A stretch of 64,000 bases of DNA from Cinnamomum chago (GCA_038049695.1 CP142458.1:64327501-64391500), one strand, 5' to 3'. Shown: positions 37,787 to 49,848, counted from the first letter of the stretch. Notes: generated from the letters alone by a model not told the origin. Translations and numbers: made by a program.

Positions 37787-38055
37787 TCATAGGAGCATCT
37801 CCCTATATATATATATATATATATACGCACTGATTCGGGGAAGAAAACAAGAGCTAGGCATATAAATACCTAGGAAAAGAAAAGAACTAGGCATATAAAT
37901 ACCCAAAAAAAAAATCAAAGAAGAGGAAGAAGAACCAAACATATAGAAAAGTAAGCTTAATGAAATAAATCCCTTCAAACACAAAAGAACAAAAACATGT
38001 AAAGAAGAAGACAAAAAAGTATTCATTAATGGCACAATTTTTATCAGTAAATCCA

Positions 38056-38381
38056 TCAGAGTGCATTGGCCAGAGAGCATAGGCATTGGGAAAATGGGAA
38101 GGCCCAGGACAGCAGATCACCAGTAACTAAAGGACAGTCGCTCACAAATTTCTCCAATCTTCTACTATTAAAATCATAGCAGAAGCATTCACTTTTATTT
38201 CTAAGAAAGATAGCATCCATATTTGGAACCATTATTGTAGGCGTAATTGAGACACTCTTCAGACTCTCCAAAACAACTGCATGGAATGAACCATGATAGA
38301 TCCAGATCTAGAAAGGATATTCATCAAGAGATCATTGCCCAAGCTACAGATATTGCCCTCTGAGGCTGTGCAAAGAGCCAT
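38056..38381 (-). pseudogene. F-box protein copy C, internally deleted
   Basis: The start (ATG at 38381-38379, MALCTASEGN) and the beginning of the F-box (NDLLMNILSR) match copies A and B. At about 38307 the sequence jumps to the part homologous to copy A near 8920 (around the ESEECL block), changes frame, loses a further piece, and continues with MDAIFLRNKSECFCYDFNS and the family C-terminus FPFSQCLCSLANA to a stop at 38056. Only about a quarter of the normal length remains. The 5'UTR-like flank with a GA run (38430-38450) and the 3' flank (37787-38055) are also paralogous to the other copies. Confidence 0.8.
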
Positions 38382-38539
38382 TCTTCCAAATATAAGATTG
38401 AGGAAAGAAACTATTACTGGTTGCAGATGAAGAGAGAGAGAGAGAGAGATTGAAACAACAATCAATAAGTATATATTTTGAGAGAGAGATAGAGAGGGAG
38501 GCACGAGTCCGGATTCGTGTGGGCCCACCTACTGATGAT

Positions 38540-41270
38540 CTGAATTGTTAAAATTGAATGTGGTCGCATTCATTGGCATATCCTTTGACTTTACCTCAAT
38601 GGAGTCTGATCTCACCATAAGATTGAACAAATAATTGCTACTGTAATTAATGAGAATCCCACTCTCATTTTCCCCATTGGGACTTCAGGTGGGCTTCCAC
38701 CTAGGTAGCTATCATAACTACTCTATTGAAGAGGGGAGGAATGGACTACATATTTCTCTCATAAGGTAGAGCTCATAGGGCCCCCTTACATGCTTGTTTA
38801 TTAGTGGGGCGAGGTAGATGGAAAGGTCTCCTTATATATAAGGGTTGAGGGAAAAATCAGCCCATAAGATCAACTTAGCCCTCGATTTAACAAATGAACA
38901 ACTTAGGCCTCGATTTAACAACCGGCCTCCTTTGAGATTCAAACAAACACTAGTTTAAATGCTCATGGGGTTGCCCTGTCGATTGGCAACAGTAGATGTC
39001 ACCTAGCAACGCAGAGATCAATCTCCTAATATGCCACTCTTCCCATATTTGTGGGTTATCTTGGGTCACAACCCCCTTGGCTGGGGTACCAAAAAAGAAT
39101 ATTAACAAAAAAAAAGAAGGTTGGAGTTTCAATCAAATGGTGGGTGAAGGTTTGGGCTTCGTGCTGGACGGGATTGTGAAGAGGCCTGCACTAATCAAAA
39201 GTAGGCCCTACTAGGCCCCACAAAGCTGAATTGCACTTCGTGCTCTGAGGTGAACAATTTTTTAGAAAATAGATCCCCACCCGAGTAAAGCCTTTACCAC
39301 TCATCTTTCCATAAAAAATAAAAATAAAAAACAGCCTAGTGTAGACAAGCATGTTTAGTGTGTTTATTTTTTAAGAAGTATAGTGAAAACTATGGTAAAG
39401 TAATCCCAACCGTATTTTTTTTTAACTTAATGAGGCTGCCATATACACGTCCAAACGGTCCATTAAGAATGCCATCAATTGGCTCGAGGAATGCACAAAA
39501 TTTTTATTTATTTTTTTTGTTTTTGTAACCCAACTGAGGGAGTTGGAATCCAAGAGAGAGCCCGCACACAAACAGAAAGATAGTCCGTACAAACGGGAAG
39601 AAGGCCCACACAAATGAGAAAGAAGCCCGCACAAGCGGGAAGGGTTCGAACTCTAGACAAACAAGTGAGAACTGCCGCCATTTTTGTTTTTCTATTTTCT
39701 TAAAATGATTATCAATCCTATAGTCATATACAGCTCCAAGAGGGTGAATTCTTGCTCTGCTAGTGTTGAAATGGGTGAAGTACCATACCAATGGTTTAAT
39801 ATATCTTTGCATGGGCTTGCTTGATCTCATTAGTCCACTTAGTTATGTCTGTGCATACGCAAACGCATGCACCTAAGCGGCTCAAGAGTTAGTTATGATC
39901 CACTAAATAGTGGCTTAAGTAAGCACCTCGATTTTGAGCTCACTTCGATGCACCGCAATAGTGGGGATCTGGGGATAGAAAGATCTGGTTTCCTTTCATC
40001 GATATGCGAAAAATCAGCCCCACAAAACCATCCTAATCCCTGCCCTGCACAGTTGTATATTGAGTTCTTAATCCAAACTACATCAGTCATGTGTAGCACA
40101 TCAAGGACACCTAAGCAAGAGAACTTCTCCTGTAGGCACTACTCCATTTTTCCACGCATCGCATTGTTCACAAGAGAACATTTCTCCACTTAGCATGGAA
40201 AATTATCCATTTGTTTTGGGCCATCTTGAAAGCCCAAAATAAAAATCTATTTTCTTTCAATAACTCTATTTATGCGCATAGCACTTTCCACATTTTTGGA
40301 ACGGGATATTGGACTCTTCAATCTTGATGCACCCTTGATTGTAATTTGGATTTAATAAATATCCACCTGACTGAACTTATCGATCCCACCTTCAAGTATC
40401 ATGTTCTTTCTGTATCTTCTGAAATTGTCCTCTCAAACAATTAAGGACATGTGGATGTTTGTGCTACAACATGGTAGATTTCCTTTCTGAAGAAAACCAA
40501 TTCCAATGCCCAGGAAATAGTTTTTCACTGACAGAGGAAAAAAGCAAACTTAATTTTCCGCGTGGAAAAGCATAACACTAATTTTAAAATCATCTAAACT
40601 GTGAAAAAAGTGGCACTGCACCAGGAATCATCAACATCACACAAATGTGTCCTAAACATCAACAAAAGATACAAAATTAAAAAATGGAGACCAAATAATG
40701 ACTTCTGGTGATAAGAAATTTGGGTTGCTTTCTGTAAGTGCAAAAAATATCACTCACAGGAGTAGGGGGTGCCTTTGAGGACTTATCCAAACAGTTGGAG
40801 AGAGCTATCCGCTTCAGGGAGGGTCTCAGATGATATGGAGCTGTTGGAAGCTTGGAAGAAGGATCAGACGCCTGGAACCTGGAAAAGAGAGGAGAAGCAA
40901 CGGTCAGGGACCCTGGCTATTGGCAGCGCAAGGCCCTCCGACGCCTGAGTTAGTGCTGGCACTGAACAAAGGGTGAAGTGAGGTGGAGAAGAAGAGAGGG
41001 CTCAGAGTAAGGGAGGTCCCTGTGCCTGAACCTCCCTGCACTGTGTGTGAGCCTCCATGACTTACCTCCTCTTGAGTTTACCTCTTGCCTGTATATGTAG
41101 GGAGAAGTTCAACCGGAAGCTTCCTTAGTGGAGGTGGGTGAAAAGTAGATGTCCCATCTGCCCATACCTCGATCTCTGGTGGATGTGACCGTTCGGCGCC
41201 CATCCTGTCTATCAGTTCGTACCGCAGCGTGATTGTCTTGTCATCTGACACCGCTGCCTAGATGGAGAAC
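38540..41270. other. Intergenic DNA between F-box copies C and D, no gene recognised
   Basis: Several frames of 60-110 codons occur (for example near 39500-40190 on both strands), but they overlap each other, lack known motifs and have no paralogue in the window. The region 40720-41260 is richer in G+C and contains GA-rich purine stretches; it may be retroelement-derived. Confidence 0.4.
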
Positions 41271-41476
41271 TTAGCCGGGGTGAAGTACTGGGCCGAGATG
41301 AGCTGTCTGGCCGAGGTGGACTATCTGGCCGAGATGGAGCTGTCTGGCCGAAGTGGAAGAGTCTGGCCGAGGTGGACTATCTGGCCGAGATGGAGCTGTC
41401 TGGCCGAGGTGGACTACTGGGCCGAGATGAGCTGTTTGGCCGAGGTGCCTGTCTGGCCGAAGTGGCTTTTTCGAGG
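41271..41476. repeat. GCCGAG minisatellite, ~18-bp units
   Basis: About eleven degenerate units of the form CTGGCCGAG-RTGGAC or GAGCTGT, many forming 36-bp higher-order pairs (for example CTATCTGGCCGAGATGGAGC twice). Conceptual translation gives repeats like LAEVDYLAEME, but the flanks have no coding features. Confidence 0.85.
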
Positions 41477-41837
41477 CCTAAACGATGGAATTAGGCCTAA
41501 AAACCAAAAGTCCATTGCATAGGAATGGATCTTGAAGATCTCGCCGTTTCCTTTCCAGAATGGGGTTCTGTTCGCGATTCTGACTCCGGAACCCTAATTA
41601 GGGCGAGATGGGTTGAGCCGAGGTGCCGAGCTGGTACTCTTACCAGAGCTGAGCACGGTTTTGGTATTGTGAAATTATCCCCACACACTTTCAATCCACT
41701 TAAATCAACAAAAGAGTATCAATGGCCAAAAGAATAAGCTTAGGAGTAACTTGGTAAAATAATAATAGTAAATTTTACTACTTTTAGCAAAACTAAAAAA
41801 AAAAAAAACTCAAATCCCATTAACATTCTCCCTGTTT

Positions 41838-41921
41838 GGATTACATGTAAATAAAGACAGTTCTCTGCACCCTGCAGATGGATTACATGTAAATAAAGAC
41901 AGTTATCTGCACCCTGCAGAT
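41838..41921. repeat. Two tandem copies of a 42-bp unit
   Basis: GGATTACATGTAAATAAAGA...CACCCTGCAGAT at 41838-41879 and 41880-41921, differing at one position. Confidence 0.95.
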
Positions 41922-42941
41922 CGAATTACCCATCACTCTTCATCTGTAGTTGGTTTTGACAATGAACAACTCTCTCACAGGTAATTCAGGTTATCCAAAA
42001 CCCATTAAACTACTGTTTACTTCCACAGAGTTACCTGCACATGGCATTTAGGTCGGATGTTTCACCTATGGTGTATTGGTGATAGAGTCCCCAAAGGAAT
42101 AGTGAGGATCAAAATCCGCCCCCCAAGATAACAGTTAAAACATGTAGGTAGAGATATTATAGAATGCATTGATGAAGAGGATCCAAAGTTTACTCAAGCT
42201 AGCATGGCAAGAATCCAGCAAGGAAATCCTTTAGCAAAAACCTTCACCCATAAAGCAATCCTAATCATCATTCCAATGGGTTCTTTTACAAAATAGATAT
42301 AGCACATTGCGATGCAAAAGAAAGTATCTTGATCAAGAAGTGTAACAGTAGAAACATATTCTGTTGCATCTGAAAATGCTTAAGGTTCTTAGGACATGTT
42401 AGTTTTTTTTTCTCTGCTAAAAGGGAAGCATGAACTCACACACTCATGCCCACGTCCTGGCCAAGGTACAGCTGGGGAAAAAAAGGGAAGTTTCTCAAGG
42501 TATGTTCATTCTTTCCAACCAGTTTCCACTACAGAGAGAGGAGTGAGGCAAAAGGTGAGAGTAATAGACTCTGTCATTAAGAGAAGGTTAAACCATCTAT
42601 AGATAATAGATCTTCATACATCATATCCACCACCACCCCACTCACCCCCCTACCCACACACACACTGTAAAATACTGTCAAATAAACCAAGCCAGAGAGA
42701 GAAGCATGCCCTTAAAACTCAAGTAAAATCTCTTGCCACAAATGCCTTGAAACATGAATATTACAGCAATAAAAAAAATTTCCACTCAATGGAAGAGAGG
42801 TTTCCATTCATATTATTATAAAATAAAACCAACCAAAACAAATCTTAACCTGAGTCTCAACTGTTAACCATCATTTTTTATCTTAACCAATCATTTAGAA
42901 TACATGAAAGATAGTTCTTAATATCTTCTTCATTACCTTTT

Positions 42942-42943
<2 letters not shown>

Positions 42944-43012
<69 letters not shown>
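42944..43012. repeat. (CT)n-(TA)n compound microsatellite
   Basis: CT run from 42944 to about 42985, then TA run to 43012. The same order of CT followed by TA occurs at 18559-18617. Confidence 0.95.
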
Positions 43013-43220
43013 ACTTTCTTGGTTGACCTAGTAGTCAAGAGGGACTACCTAAACCTAACCACCCAGGGCAGTAAGGTGAGATTAGGAGTCCTATCCACAG
43101 AGACATCGCTGTATTCTCCTAAAGATTGTTTTCATATGAAGGAATCTCACAAAATATGTAGAACAGTCACATGAAACTTGACATGAATAATCAGAGACAA
43201 AAGAGGAACAAATGCAAAAT

Positions 43221-43543
43221 CACACATCCCAAGAAGCGAAAACCCAAGAGTACAAGATTTCAAGGTCCAACTACCCCATGGCAATATTTGGGATCTTAAA
43301 TCAGAAACACATTATTTTCTCTGTATCAGAACTACTTCATTTTCTTTATTAACCCTTGAAATATATGCTCTTTGCTGCAACATCACACATCCCAAGAAGC
43401 TAAAACCCAAGAGTACAAGATTTCAAGGTCCAACTACCCCATGGCAATCTTTGGATCTTAAATCAGAAACACATTATTTTCTCTGTATCGGAACTACATT
43501 TTCTTTATTAACCCTTGAAATATATGCTCTTTGCTGCAACATC
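43221..43543. repeat. Tandem duplication of a ~163-bp unit
   Basis: Unit 1 starts CACACATCCCAAGAAGC at 43221 and unit 2 at 43384. They run in parallel through CCCAAGAGTACAAGATTTC and CCCTTGAAATATATGCTC, with a few substitutions and two small indels. A diverged single copy lies at 12960-13135 in arm 2, so the duplication is private to unit D. Confidence 0.9.
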
Positions 43544-44359
43544 AAGACGTCAAACCATGTCATATGTAAACGCCAGGCACAAACAATTAGAATCACCTGT
43601 ATATGTAATTATCATTATCTACAAGTAAAGGTTTATTCATTAGTTACACATGCCAGATGATTATCCAAAGACATCCACTATTTATTTATTCCCCAAAGAC
43701 TTTAACAGGTAATAAATAATGCCACCTGCTCTTCAATAGGAAAACTTGGCACCAAAAGCTAAAAACTATTGTAAGATTCAGATCAGGCTTTTACTGAGAA
43801 CAAATTATATTACTTTGTGACAGCTATCACAAAAGCATCCATCCACCTGGGAAGAAATTGGAACAGACTTTGATGATCCTAACTTCGACCACCTACAAGA
43901 TGATTGCTTAATATTCCTACCATAGGAAGTCAGAATACAGCAGGTCGTGCATTTTTTATTTATTTATTTTGAGACATCTTTGTCACTGAAGATAAACAAC
44001 AGAACTATTTTAAATAACAAGTCATCATGCCAATCACTCTATGGCTTAACTCAACCTGATTCGGTGGAGTCAGCTGCGTCATCTAAAGGAATTTTTTCCT
44101 TATTAAAGAATACATATAAAAACGGCACATAAGCCTTATAACAGAAAAGTTGTATATGTTAACAATGAAAACAAAATATTTGAAATAACAATTCCATACA
44201 AATTTTATGTAGATTTTCACAGTTTCCACAAGCAGATTGAATTTTATCCGAGAACTGACGATAAGCCTTGGACAATGTAGCTTGGTTTTGTCAAAATTAT
44301 AGTGGTTCCTGACTCATCCGCCACCATCCAAACCAATCAAAATCCCAAGAACAAGCGCG

Positions 44360-44366
44360 CCCCCCC

Positions 44367-44412
<46 letters not shown>
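44360..44412. repeat. (C)24 followed by (CA)n
   Basis: An uninterrupted run of 24 C residues (44360-44383) passes directly into about 15 CA dinucleotides. Long homopolymer C runs are error-prone in assembly. Confidence 0.9.
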
Positions 44413-44414
<2 letters not shown>

Positions 44415-45326
44415 TAATAATAAAAAATGGAAAAAAAAATACTAGCCTCTTCTCCAACCATGACTCTGGCAGCAATCCTATCACTCCCCCATCTATCAAC
44501 AAAGGTATGATCTCAGTTAAAATCACGAAAGAGGGTTTGGAGTTTGGACTACAGTAAAAGTGCCTTTGCAGTTGCTGCCTTGGGCAGGTTCTTTTGCTCT
44601 AGGCCCTCTTCAGAATGGGTGGAAGGAACCATCAAGAAGGCTTGGAGGCTTATTATTATTTTAACTCAACAGTTATTCTTACTAATTCATCATTGATAGA
44701 CCATAGTTATTGCTAGTAACTAATAAGTATGTCTCACATACACACAGCACACATCATGTGGATCTGGATCCTTTTTATACTAATATGTATATCATAGTTA
44801 TTACATCTTGATCTGGTCAGCTCATGCTACAACAGGCCCCTCATTTCACTTTCTTCCCACAACTGAATAACCATTATTCATGAAAGAAAATGTTATGCCA
44901 CTTTCCTTTATGAAAAAAACATTATACACTTGGGCATTAATACCAAGGTACTAAGATAATCCTTTCTCAACATGTTATCAGAGCTCCAAACATAATCATA
45001 AAGCAAAAGGAAATATGCAAGGGGGAGAAAGTGATACAAATATTAAGTATATCTAATACAAGATTTTAATTGTTAAGAAAAAAAATTCACTGCTTCAGTT
45101 CCGTAAGAAATTTGGCATATAAGGACATCTGTCTGTTTCATTCAACCACGTATATAGATGCAGTATTAAGGGGGGGAAAAGTTGAGTTTTAGCTTCCAGT
45201 GGAATTCACAAGAACCGGGCATACGGTAAAGTAAGCTAAACCAAACATACGCCTTCAAACAGAAAAGAATCAAAACATATAGCAGAGACAAAAGTAACAA
45301 AGTATTGATTATTGACACGATTTTCT

Positions 45327-46514
45327 TCACCCATTCTGGTTGGCATTGGCCAGAAAGCGTAGGCATTCCGAAAATGGGAAGACCCGGAATAGCACATCAA
45401 AAAAATCCCCATGGTTCACAATGCTCTCCGATGCTCCACTATTAAAATCATAGCAAAAGAAATGACCTCTGTTTCCAAGAAAAATAGCATCCAAATTTGG
45501 GTGAAAAGCTAGGATATCCAGTTGCACCTTGGTTTCGGAATCTGAATCAACAAATGCAATGTCATCAAGGTTGATACTATGCTTCAAGACCCATTCATTA
45601 GAGTTTCTTCTGTCCATCTTCAGTACTTGCATTTTAGAACCATTGTGGTAGGCATAACAAAGACACCCTTCACACTCTCCCAGGCAATAAGAGCATTTTA
45701 CGCCCAAATCATTAGGCAATTTGAACACCTCACAATATTCTTCCTCAACATCAAACAACAAAACCTGAGAAGGATCAGCTGGCAAGAACAGAGCTCCATA
45801 TAAAAACACACAGGGCTCGTCCAACAGCATAAAATCAACACCTTTAATGTATGCCTTCGACTCTGCCCATTTCCCCGTCCGAGAAGAGTACATGTAAACA
45901 TACAAATTCTCTGATGGGTCGTCATGTTCATCCTTAGAAGAGCCCACATCAACATTTGACTCTGGTTTTGGAATCTCAGGAGGATAGAGAATAACAAATT
46001 GAACCACTTTATAGTGAGAGAGCACATCAGGTGATTCATCCAGAACCAAACAGAATTTCTCAGTAACCATAAAATCATCATCCTGAAAATTAACAGAATT
46101 CAGGGGCGGGGGCGGAGGCACAGTCTCCAACTGCCGTGTAACAGGGTTACACACATAGAGCTGATAATTTGTTCTCTCAGAAGAGCAGAGAAGGAACCCA
46201 TGGCGATGATCTTCGAGTCGTGTAGCTGGGTGGCAAGGCAAGAAGTGGAGGCTATAGCCATTCCTATCATCTCTGAGATTGCAATACCAAATGGCTTCGG
46301 TTGCAGTGCTTTGATTCTTGGTGACAATGAAAAGTCCAGAAATCTGCCTTGGCCTTGTTGGAGAGTGAATTAGGGTTGAAACCAAGATGCCAAATGCTCT
46401 GGACACGCGTTTGCAATCGATTAGGGATTTTGGGGGCAATCTTGAAAGGATATCCATCAATAGGTCATCGGGCAAGTCACATATATTGCATTCTGATTCT
46501 GAACGACGAGCCAT
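45327..46514 (-). CDS. F-box protein copy D, intact, 395 aa, single exon
   Basis: Predicted SCF E3 ligase substrate receptor. The start is the ATG at 46514-46512 (MARRSESECN), matching the paralogues; the frame is open upstream but without an ATG. The F-box is at residues 13-50 (DLPDDLLMDILSRLPPKSL, CKRVSRAF), followed by LIHSPTRPRQ. The C-terminal F-box-associated region has LYVCNPVTRQL, LYVYMYSSRTGKWAES, GALFLPADPSQVLLFDV and DILAFHPNLDAIFLGN, ending FPFSECLRFLANANQNG. It is the copy most diverged from A, B and C by eye. Its 5' flank differs: it lacks the long GA duplication of B and has a CAACA-rich stretch. Function is inferred from the family; no substrate is known. Confidence 0.87.
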   Translation of the reverse strand: MARRSESECNICDLPDDLLMDILSRLPPKSLIDCKRVSRAFGILVSTLIHSPTRPRQISGLFIVTKNQSTATEAIWYCNLRDDRNGYSLHFLPCHPATRLEDHRHGFLLCSSERTNYQLYVCNPVTRQLETVPPPPPLNSVNFQDDDFMVTEKFCLVLDESPDVLSHYKVVQFVILYPPEIPKPESNVDVGSSKDEHDDPSENLYVYMYSSRTGKWAESKAYIKGVDFMLLDEPCVFLYGALFLPADPSQVLLFDVEEEYCEVFKLPNDLGVKCSYCLGECEGCLCYAYHNGSKMQVLKMDRRNSNEWVLKHSINLDDIAFVDSDSETKVQLDILAFHPNLDAIFLGNRGHFFCYDFNSGASESIVNHGDFFDVLFRVFPFSECLRFLANANQNG

Positions 46515-47465
46515 TCCTCCTCCTAATTCAAGATCAAGAAACCAAAACACTTACACGTTGCAGAAGAGAACGCGAGATGAAATAACAGCAAAGAAGCAGA
46601 GATTCCATTTCGAAAACTAATTGAAAAAACTAGGGTTTGGGAAGAACAACAACAACACCAACACCAACAACAACAAGGAGAGAGAGACATAGTACCTATC
46701 TTATCTTCAGAGAGAGAGAAGCAGAAGCAGAGTCACAGAGGGAAGAAATGAATGAAGAGAGTGGGCGGGAACGAGCGTTTATATACGGTGAATTTGAGAT
46801 CTCAAACGAACGAGGCCAGGTCAGCATAGATTCCAGCTCAGCAAGCCCATTTGTTTGCCCAGAGGCCCAGGTGAAGATTCTATTATTATTAATTTTTTTT
46901 TTTTTTTTTAAGCCCACATACGCAGGAAGAAATCCCACACGAGCACGAGCGGGAAGGAAGAGCCGGTGTACTCGAGGTTCAAACCATGGATAGCCAGGTG
47001 AGGACAGGCGTTCCTTACCACTCCAATAAGGACCCATTCTTGAAGCCCCCGCCTAAGCTAATCTCAACTTCGACTTAGCTTGTTTTTAGAGACTTTGATT
47101 GAGCTCGACTCTACCTTGTTAACAAACTTGACTAATTCTGTTTAGTGTGAATATTTGTATTTTAAGTGCTCGTCTATAACAAAATATTAATTAGTCTCTT
47201 TTGTTGAATGTAACTTTTTTTTTTTTTTTTGCCAGTGGGTATTTGATTTAAAATCAACTGAAACAAATGGTTAATGGCCTTCTTTAGAATAACAATTAGA
47301 AATTTCAAGCTATAAAACTATCTTAATTGGGAGGTATCGGTGAGCCTTACATCCAAGGAATTGGCCCAGACAGACCGAAATGAAAATACAGAATTCTTAT
47401 AATTGACCCCAATATAGTTATAGCAAAGCTTTTATGATGATAATGATGATATATGAAAGTTACAT
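46515..47465. other. Upstream region of copy D and intergenic DNA
   Basis: 46515-46800 is the probable promoter and 5'UTR of copy D, with (ACAACA)-rich and GA-rich stretches. 46900-47040 contains a GAGGTTCAAACC block resembling a tRNA-type B box without a convincing A box. The rest has T runs and no gene. Confidence 0.4.
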
Positions 47466-47588
47466 CTATTGTAGCAAGCCTTCCATACATATCTCAAGCC
47501 ATGCCGGCCTATTAGGAGGGCTGTGAAGTAAATGCAGATCACTGGCTAAGTCACAGATATTACCGTTTGATGGTTTGCAAGGAGCCAT
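47466..47588 (-). pseudogene. F-box protein copy E, N-terminal stub
   Basis: The ATG at 47588-47586 opens MAPCKPSNGNICDLASDL, matching the first ~18 residues of copies A-D. Homology then stops in the middle of the F-box and the frame ends at 47466. The sequence upstream of the ATG (47589-47670: ATTGAGGAAGGAAACAGTCA, GTTGCAGATGAGAGAG, then GA and GAA runs) matches the 5'UTR of copy C. It is a truncated relic at the edge of the array. Confidence 0.65.
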
Positions 47589-47699
47589 TCCTGATATAAC
47601 ATTGAGGAAGGAAACAGTCATAGGTTCAGTTGCAGATGAGAGAGAGAGAGAGAGAGAGAGAGAGTTAGAAAAAAAAAAAAAAAGAAGAAGAAGAAGAAA

Positions 47700-48230
47700 A
47701 GACAATCACCACTTTAGTGCCATTGTTCGTCACAAAGTTAATTTGGTGAAGCCCTTTATTTCAATCTTAGAGTAGATCAATTGTGGATTCTAAATAGAAT
47801 AATACAACACCACCTATGTGATCTAATAAGTCCCTTTGATTATCAAATATTTAGATTTACTAGATTTGCAAAAGATCAACAGTAAATGCCCCCACAATCA
47901 TGGTTCCTTTGATTGGGCTTACAGATCAATCCTAGTGTGATACCTAAGTAATTTATCTGATTAGATCACATTACTTTTAACAAGTTATCCTTACATTGAT
48001 TACTGGTCCAAGACAACCCTGATGGCGCCATTGATCAAAGCCTAACCACATTAATTAATTCATTATGAAAATGATATCATAATGAATTCTTTCCCGTTTG
48101 TGCCTCTTTGATAAAATCTGTTACCAATTGGAAAAAAAAAAAAAAAAAGTATTCAAGTCTTAGTTTGGGTTTGGGTCCAGGCGCTATATTTAAGCCTGGA
48201 TACTAATTCTATTTGAGTTTAATTATAAAT
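47700..48230. other. Intergenic DNA, nothing recognised
   Basis: AT-rich, no supported frame, one A run near 48130-48147. Confidence 0.5.
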
Positions 48231-48730
48231 TAGGGTTGTAAATGGAACAGATCCGGATCGAAACCATGGTGGATCTGGACCCGTTTCTAAGTAATGGTTC
48301 CAGTTTTGACTCGGAACTTGTTTAGTTGGTTCTAGACTCGGTTCCGAAACTGAGTCCACCTAGACGACTAGAATCTAATTCCAAAATCAATTTTAACTTA
48401 TCTTTATTCTTCATTTTTCTCAAAACAATCATATCATTCAGCTTATAACAGTGCATCAAGTCTACTACCTCTAATATTTTACATAAAAATGTCCATTAAA
48501 AAAAGTTTATTTTAAGGTACAATTTGTAATACCAAATGCTCATATGCAAGGTCCCGGGTCCACGGGTTGGAACCTAAATGGACCCGAACTTGTTTATCAA
48601 TCGGAACCTAAATTAGGTTCCTGACCTGGACCCGTTTATAAATCGGAACCTAAAATAGGTTTCAAACCCAATTTTTTACGGGTTGGAACTTCTGAGTAAT
48701 CAGATAATTAGATACCCGTTTACAACCCTA
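48231..48730. mobile_element. MITE-like TIR element, 500 bp
   Basis: The left end TAGGGTTGTAAATGG and the reverse complement of the right end TAGGGTTGTAAACGG match at 14 of 15 positions. The interior has repeated GGACCCG/CGGGTCC and GGAACCTAAAT motifs, is non-coding and has a homologue fragment at 12090-12260. The flanking TA could be the target duplication; the superfamily is not assigned. Confidence 0.6.
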
Positions 48731-49348
48731 GTATAAATACAAGTCCTTTTCTTGTTTTCCGAAGTTGGATGTGGTATTGTATTAGTTATTTGAGTTTGGT
48801 TATCCTGTGGACGTAATCTGGTTTTATCCTTCCACCGTTTACTAGTATGAACAAGAAAGAAGAAAACCATATTTAAATGACTATGGTTATAAAGGTCTAG
48901 AACTCTAGTTGGGGCTTCTATATTTTATTGTGTAACTGTCTCACATCGGGAGTGAAAAACTCTTTAAAAGGCATTTATTAGTGTTTTCACTTTTCCTTAC
49001 TGCGAGGCCCCACCCTTGTGGGCCCTCAATTTAAAATTTTATACTAATTAATAGAGTATATTAGCTAATTATACAAATTAGTGGGTTAGTAAGGGTAGAT
49101 GTATATTTTCCTAAGTTTGAGTTGGATTAGTCTAGTTGTGTTAGTAATAGAGTTAATAGGGGTCCTTTTGCAATTTCTAGGGTTAGCTAGTGAGATAGGG
49201 CCCTAGATAGATATTAGTGTTTGCCATAGGGGGGTAACTATTAAAGAACCTTCTAGAAACCCCACCTAAAGACCTAAATGCCCTCTACCCTAACCATAAT
49301 CCTGTCCAAACTAGAAGGGTATTTTAGACCCTAACTAAACCCCCAATC

Positions 49349-49356
49349 TATAAATA
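49349..49356 (+). promoter_or_regulatory. TATA box of long LTR-like element 2
   Basis: TATAAATA in the context AATCTATAAATACAGC, about 350 bases from the element's left end. It is followed by a pyrimidine-rich leader (CATCTTCTTCATTTCCCC), as in typical plant promoters. It is in the equivalent position in element 1. Confidence 0.55.
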
Positions 49357-49848
49357 CAGCACATTTCCCAAGCCATCCCTAGCTACTATTCATCTTCTTC
49401 ATTTCCCCTCTCATTTCTCTCTTCTAGACCTAAGTTCTGAGTTGGTTTAGTGCTTGAGAAGACCCAAAGAGCTGGGATTTTCTTCTTGTTGGATTGGCTC
49501 TCTTTTTTCTCTCTCTCTACAACCTTCCATTTCAAACAAGGCAAGTACAATATACTTATTTAACATAGAATGTATGTTTCCATTTCCTTTGATTCTGCAA
49601 TTTCAATTCAGTTATTATACATGTGATAGATCTACCATTGAGCTTAGTTTTGATGGATTTTGGCATTGGTGAATGGGATTATCCATTTGGAAGATCAATG
49701 GCCCGTTTGGGTGTTGGATGGTAATACATTGAAGTGATTTTAAGTTTTATGTTGATTTGGTGGTGTTTGAGCGAGATTGAAGGAGTTTTAATGGAAAAAT
49801 GGGTTGGAAGGAATAAACCCTGAAATCTGGGTTTTTCTGCAGGATGCG

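Larger units (their letters stand above)
43200..45165 (-). other. Partial downstream arm of F-box unit D (paralogous segment)
   Basis: Pieces match arm 1 and arm 2 in order: 43750-43990 with 25-260, 44040-44230 with 16330-16620, and 44660-44760 with 6790-6910 and 18200-18280. Large stretches present in the other arms are missing. No gene is seen. A (C)n(CA)n tract and a 163-bp tandem duplication lie inside. Confidence 0.6.

Noticed and set aside
39504..40193. Two ~108-codon frames on opposite strands
   Set aside because: No recognisable motif, no codon-level support and no paralogue in the window.
46515..46550. 12-codon upstream extension of F-box copy D
   Set aside because: The extension has no ATG (it begins with GTG) and is not matched by the other copies.
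46895..47035. Second SINE candidate with a GGTTCAAACC B box
   Set aside because: No convincing A box at the right distance.
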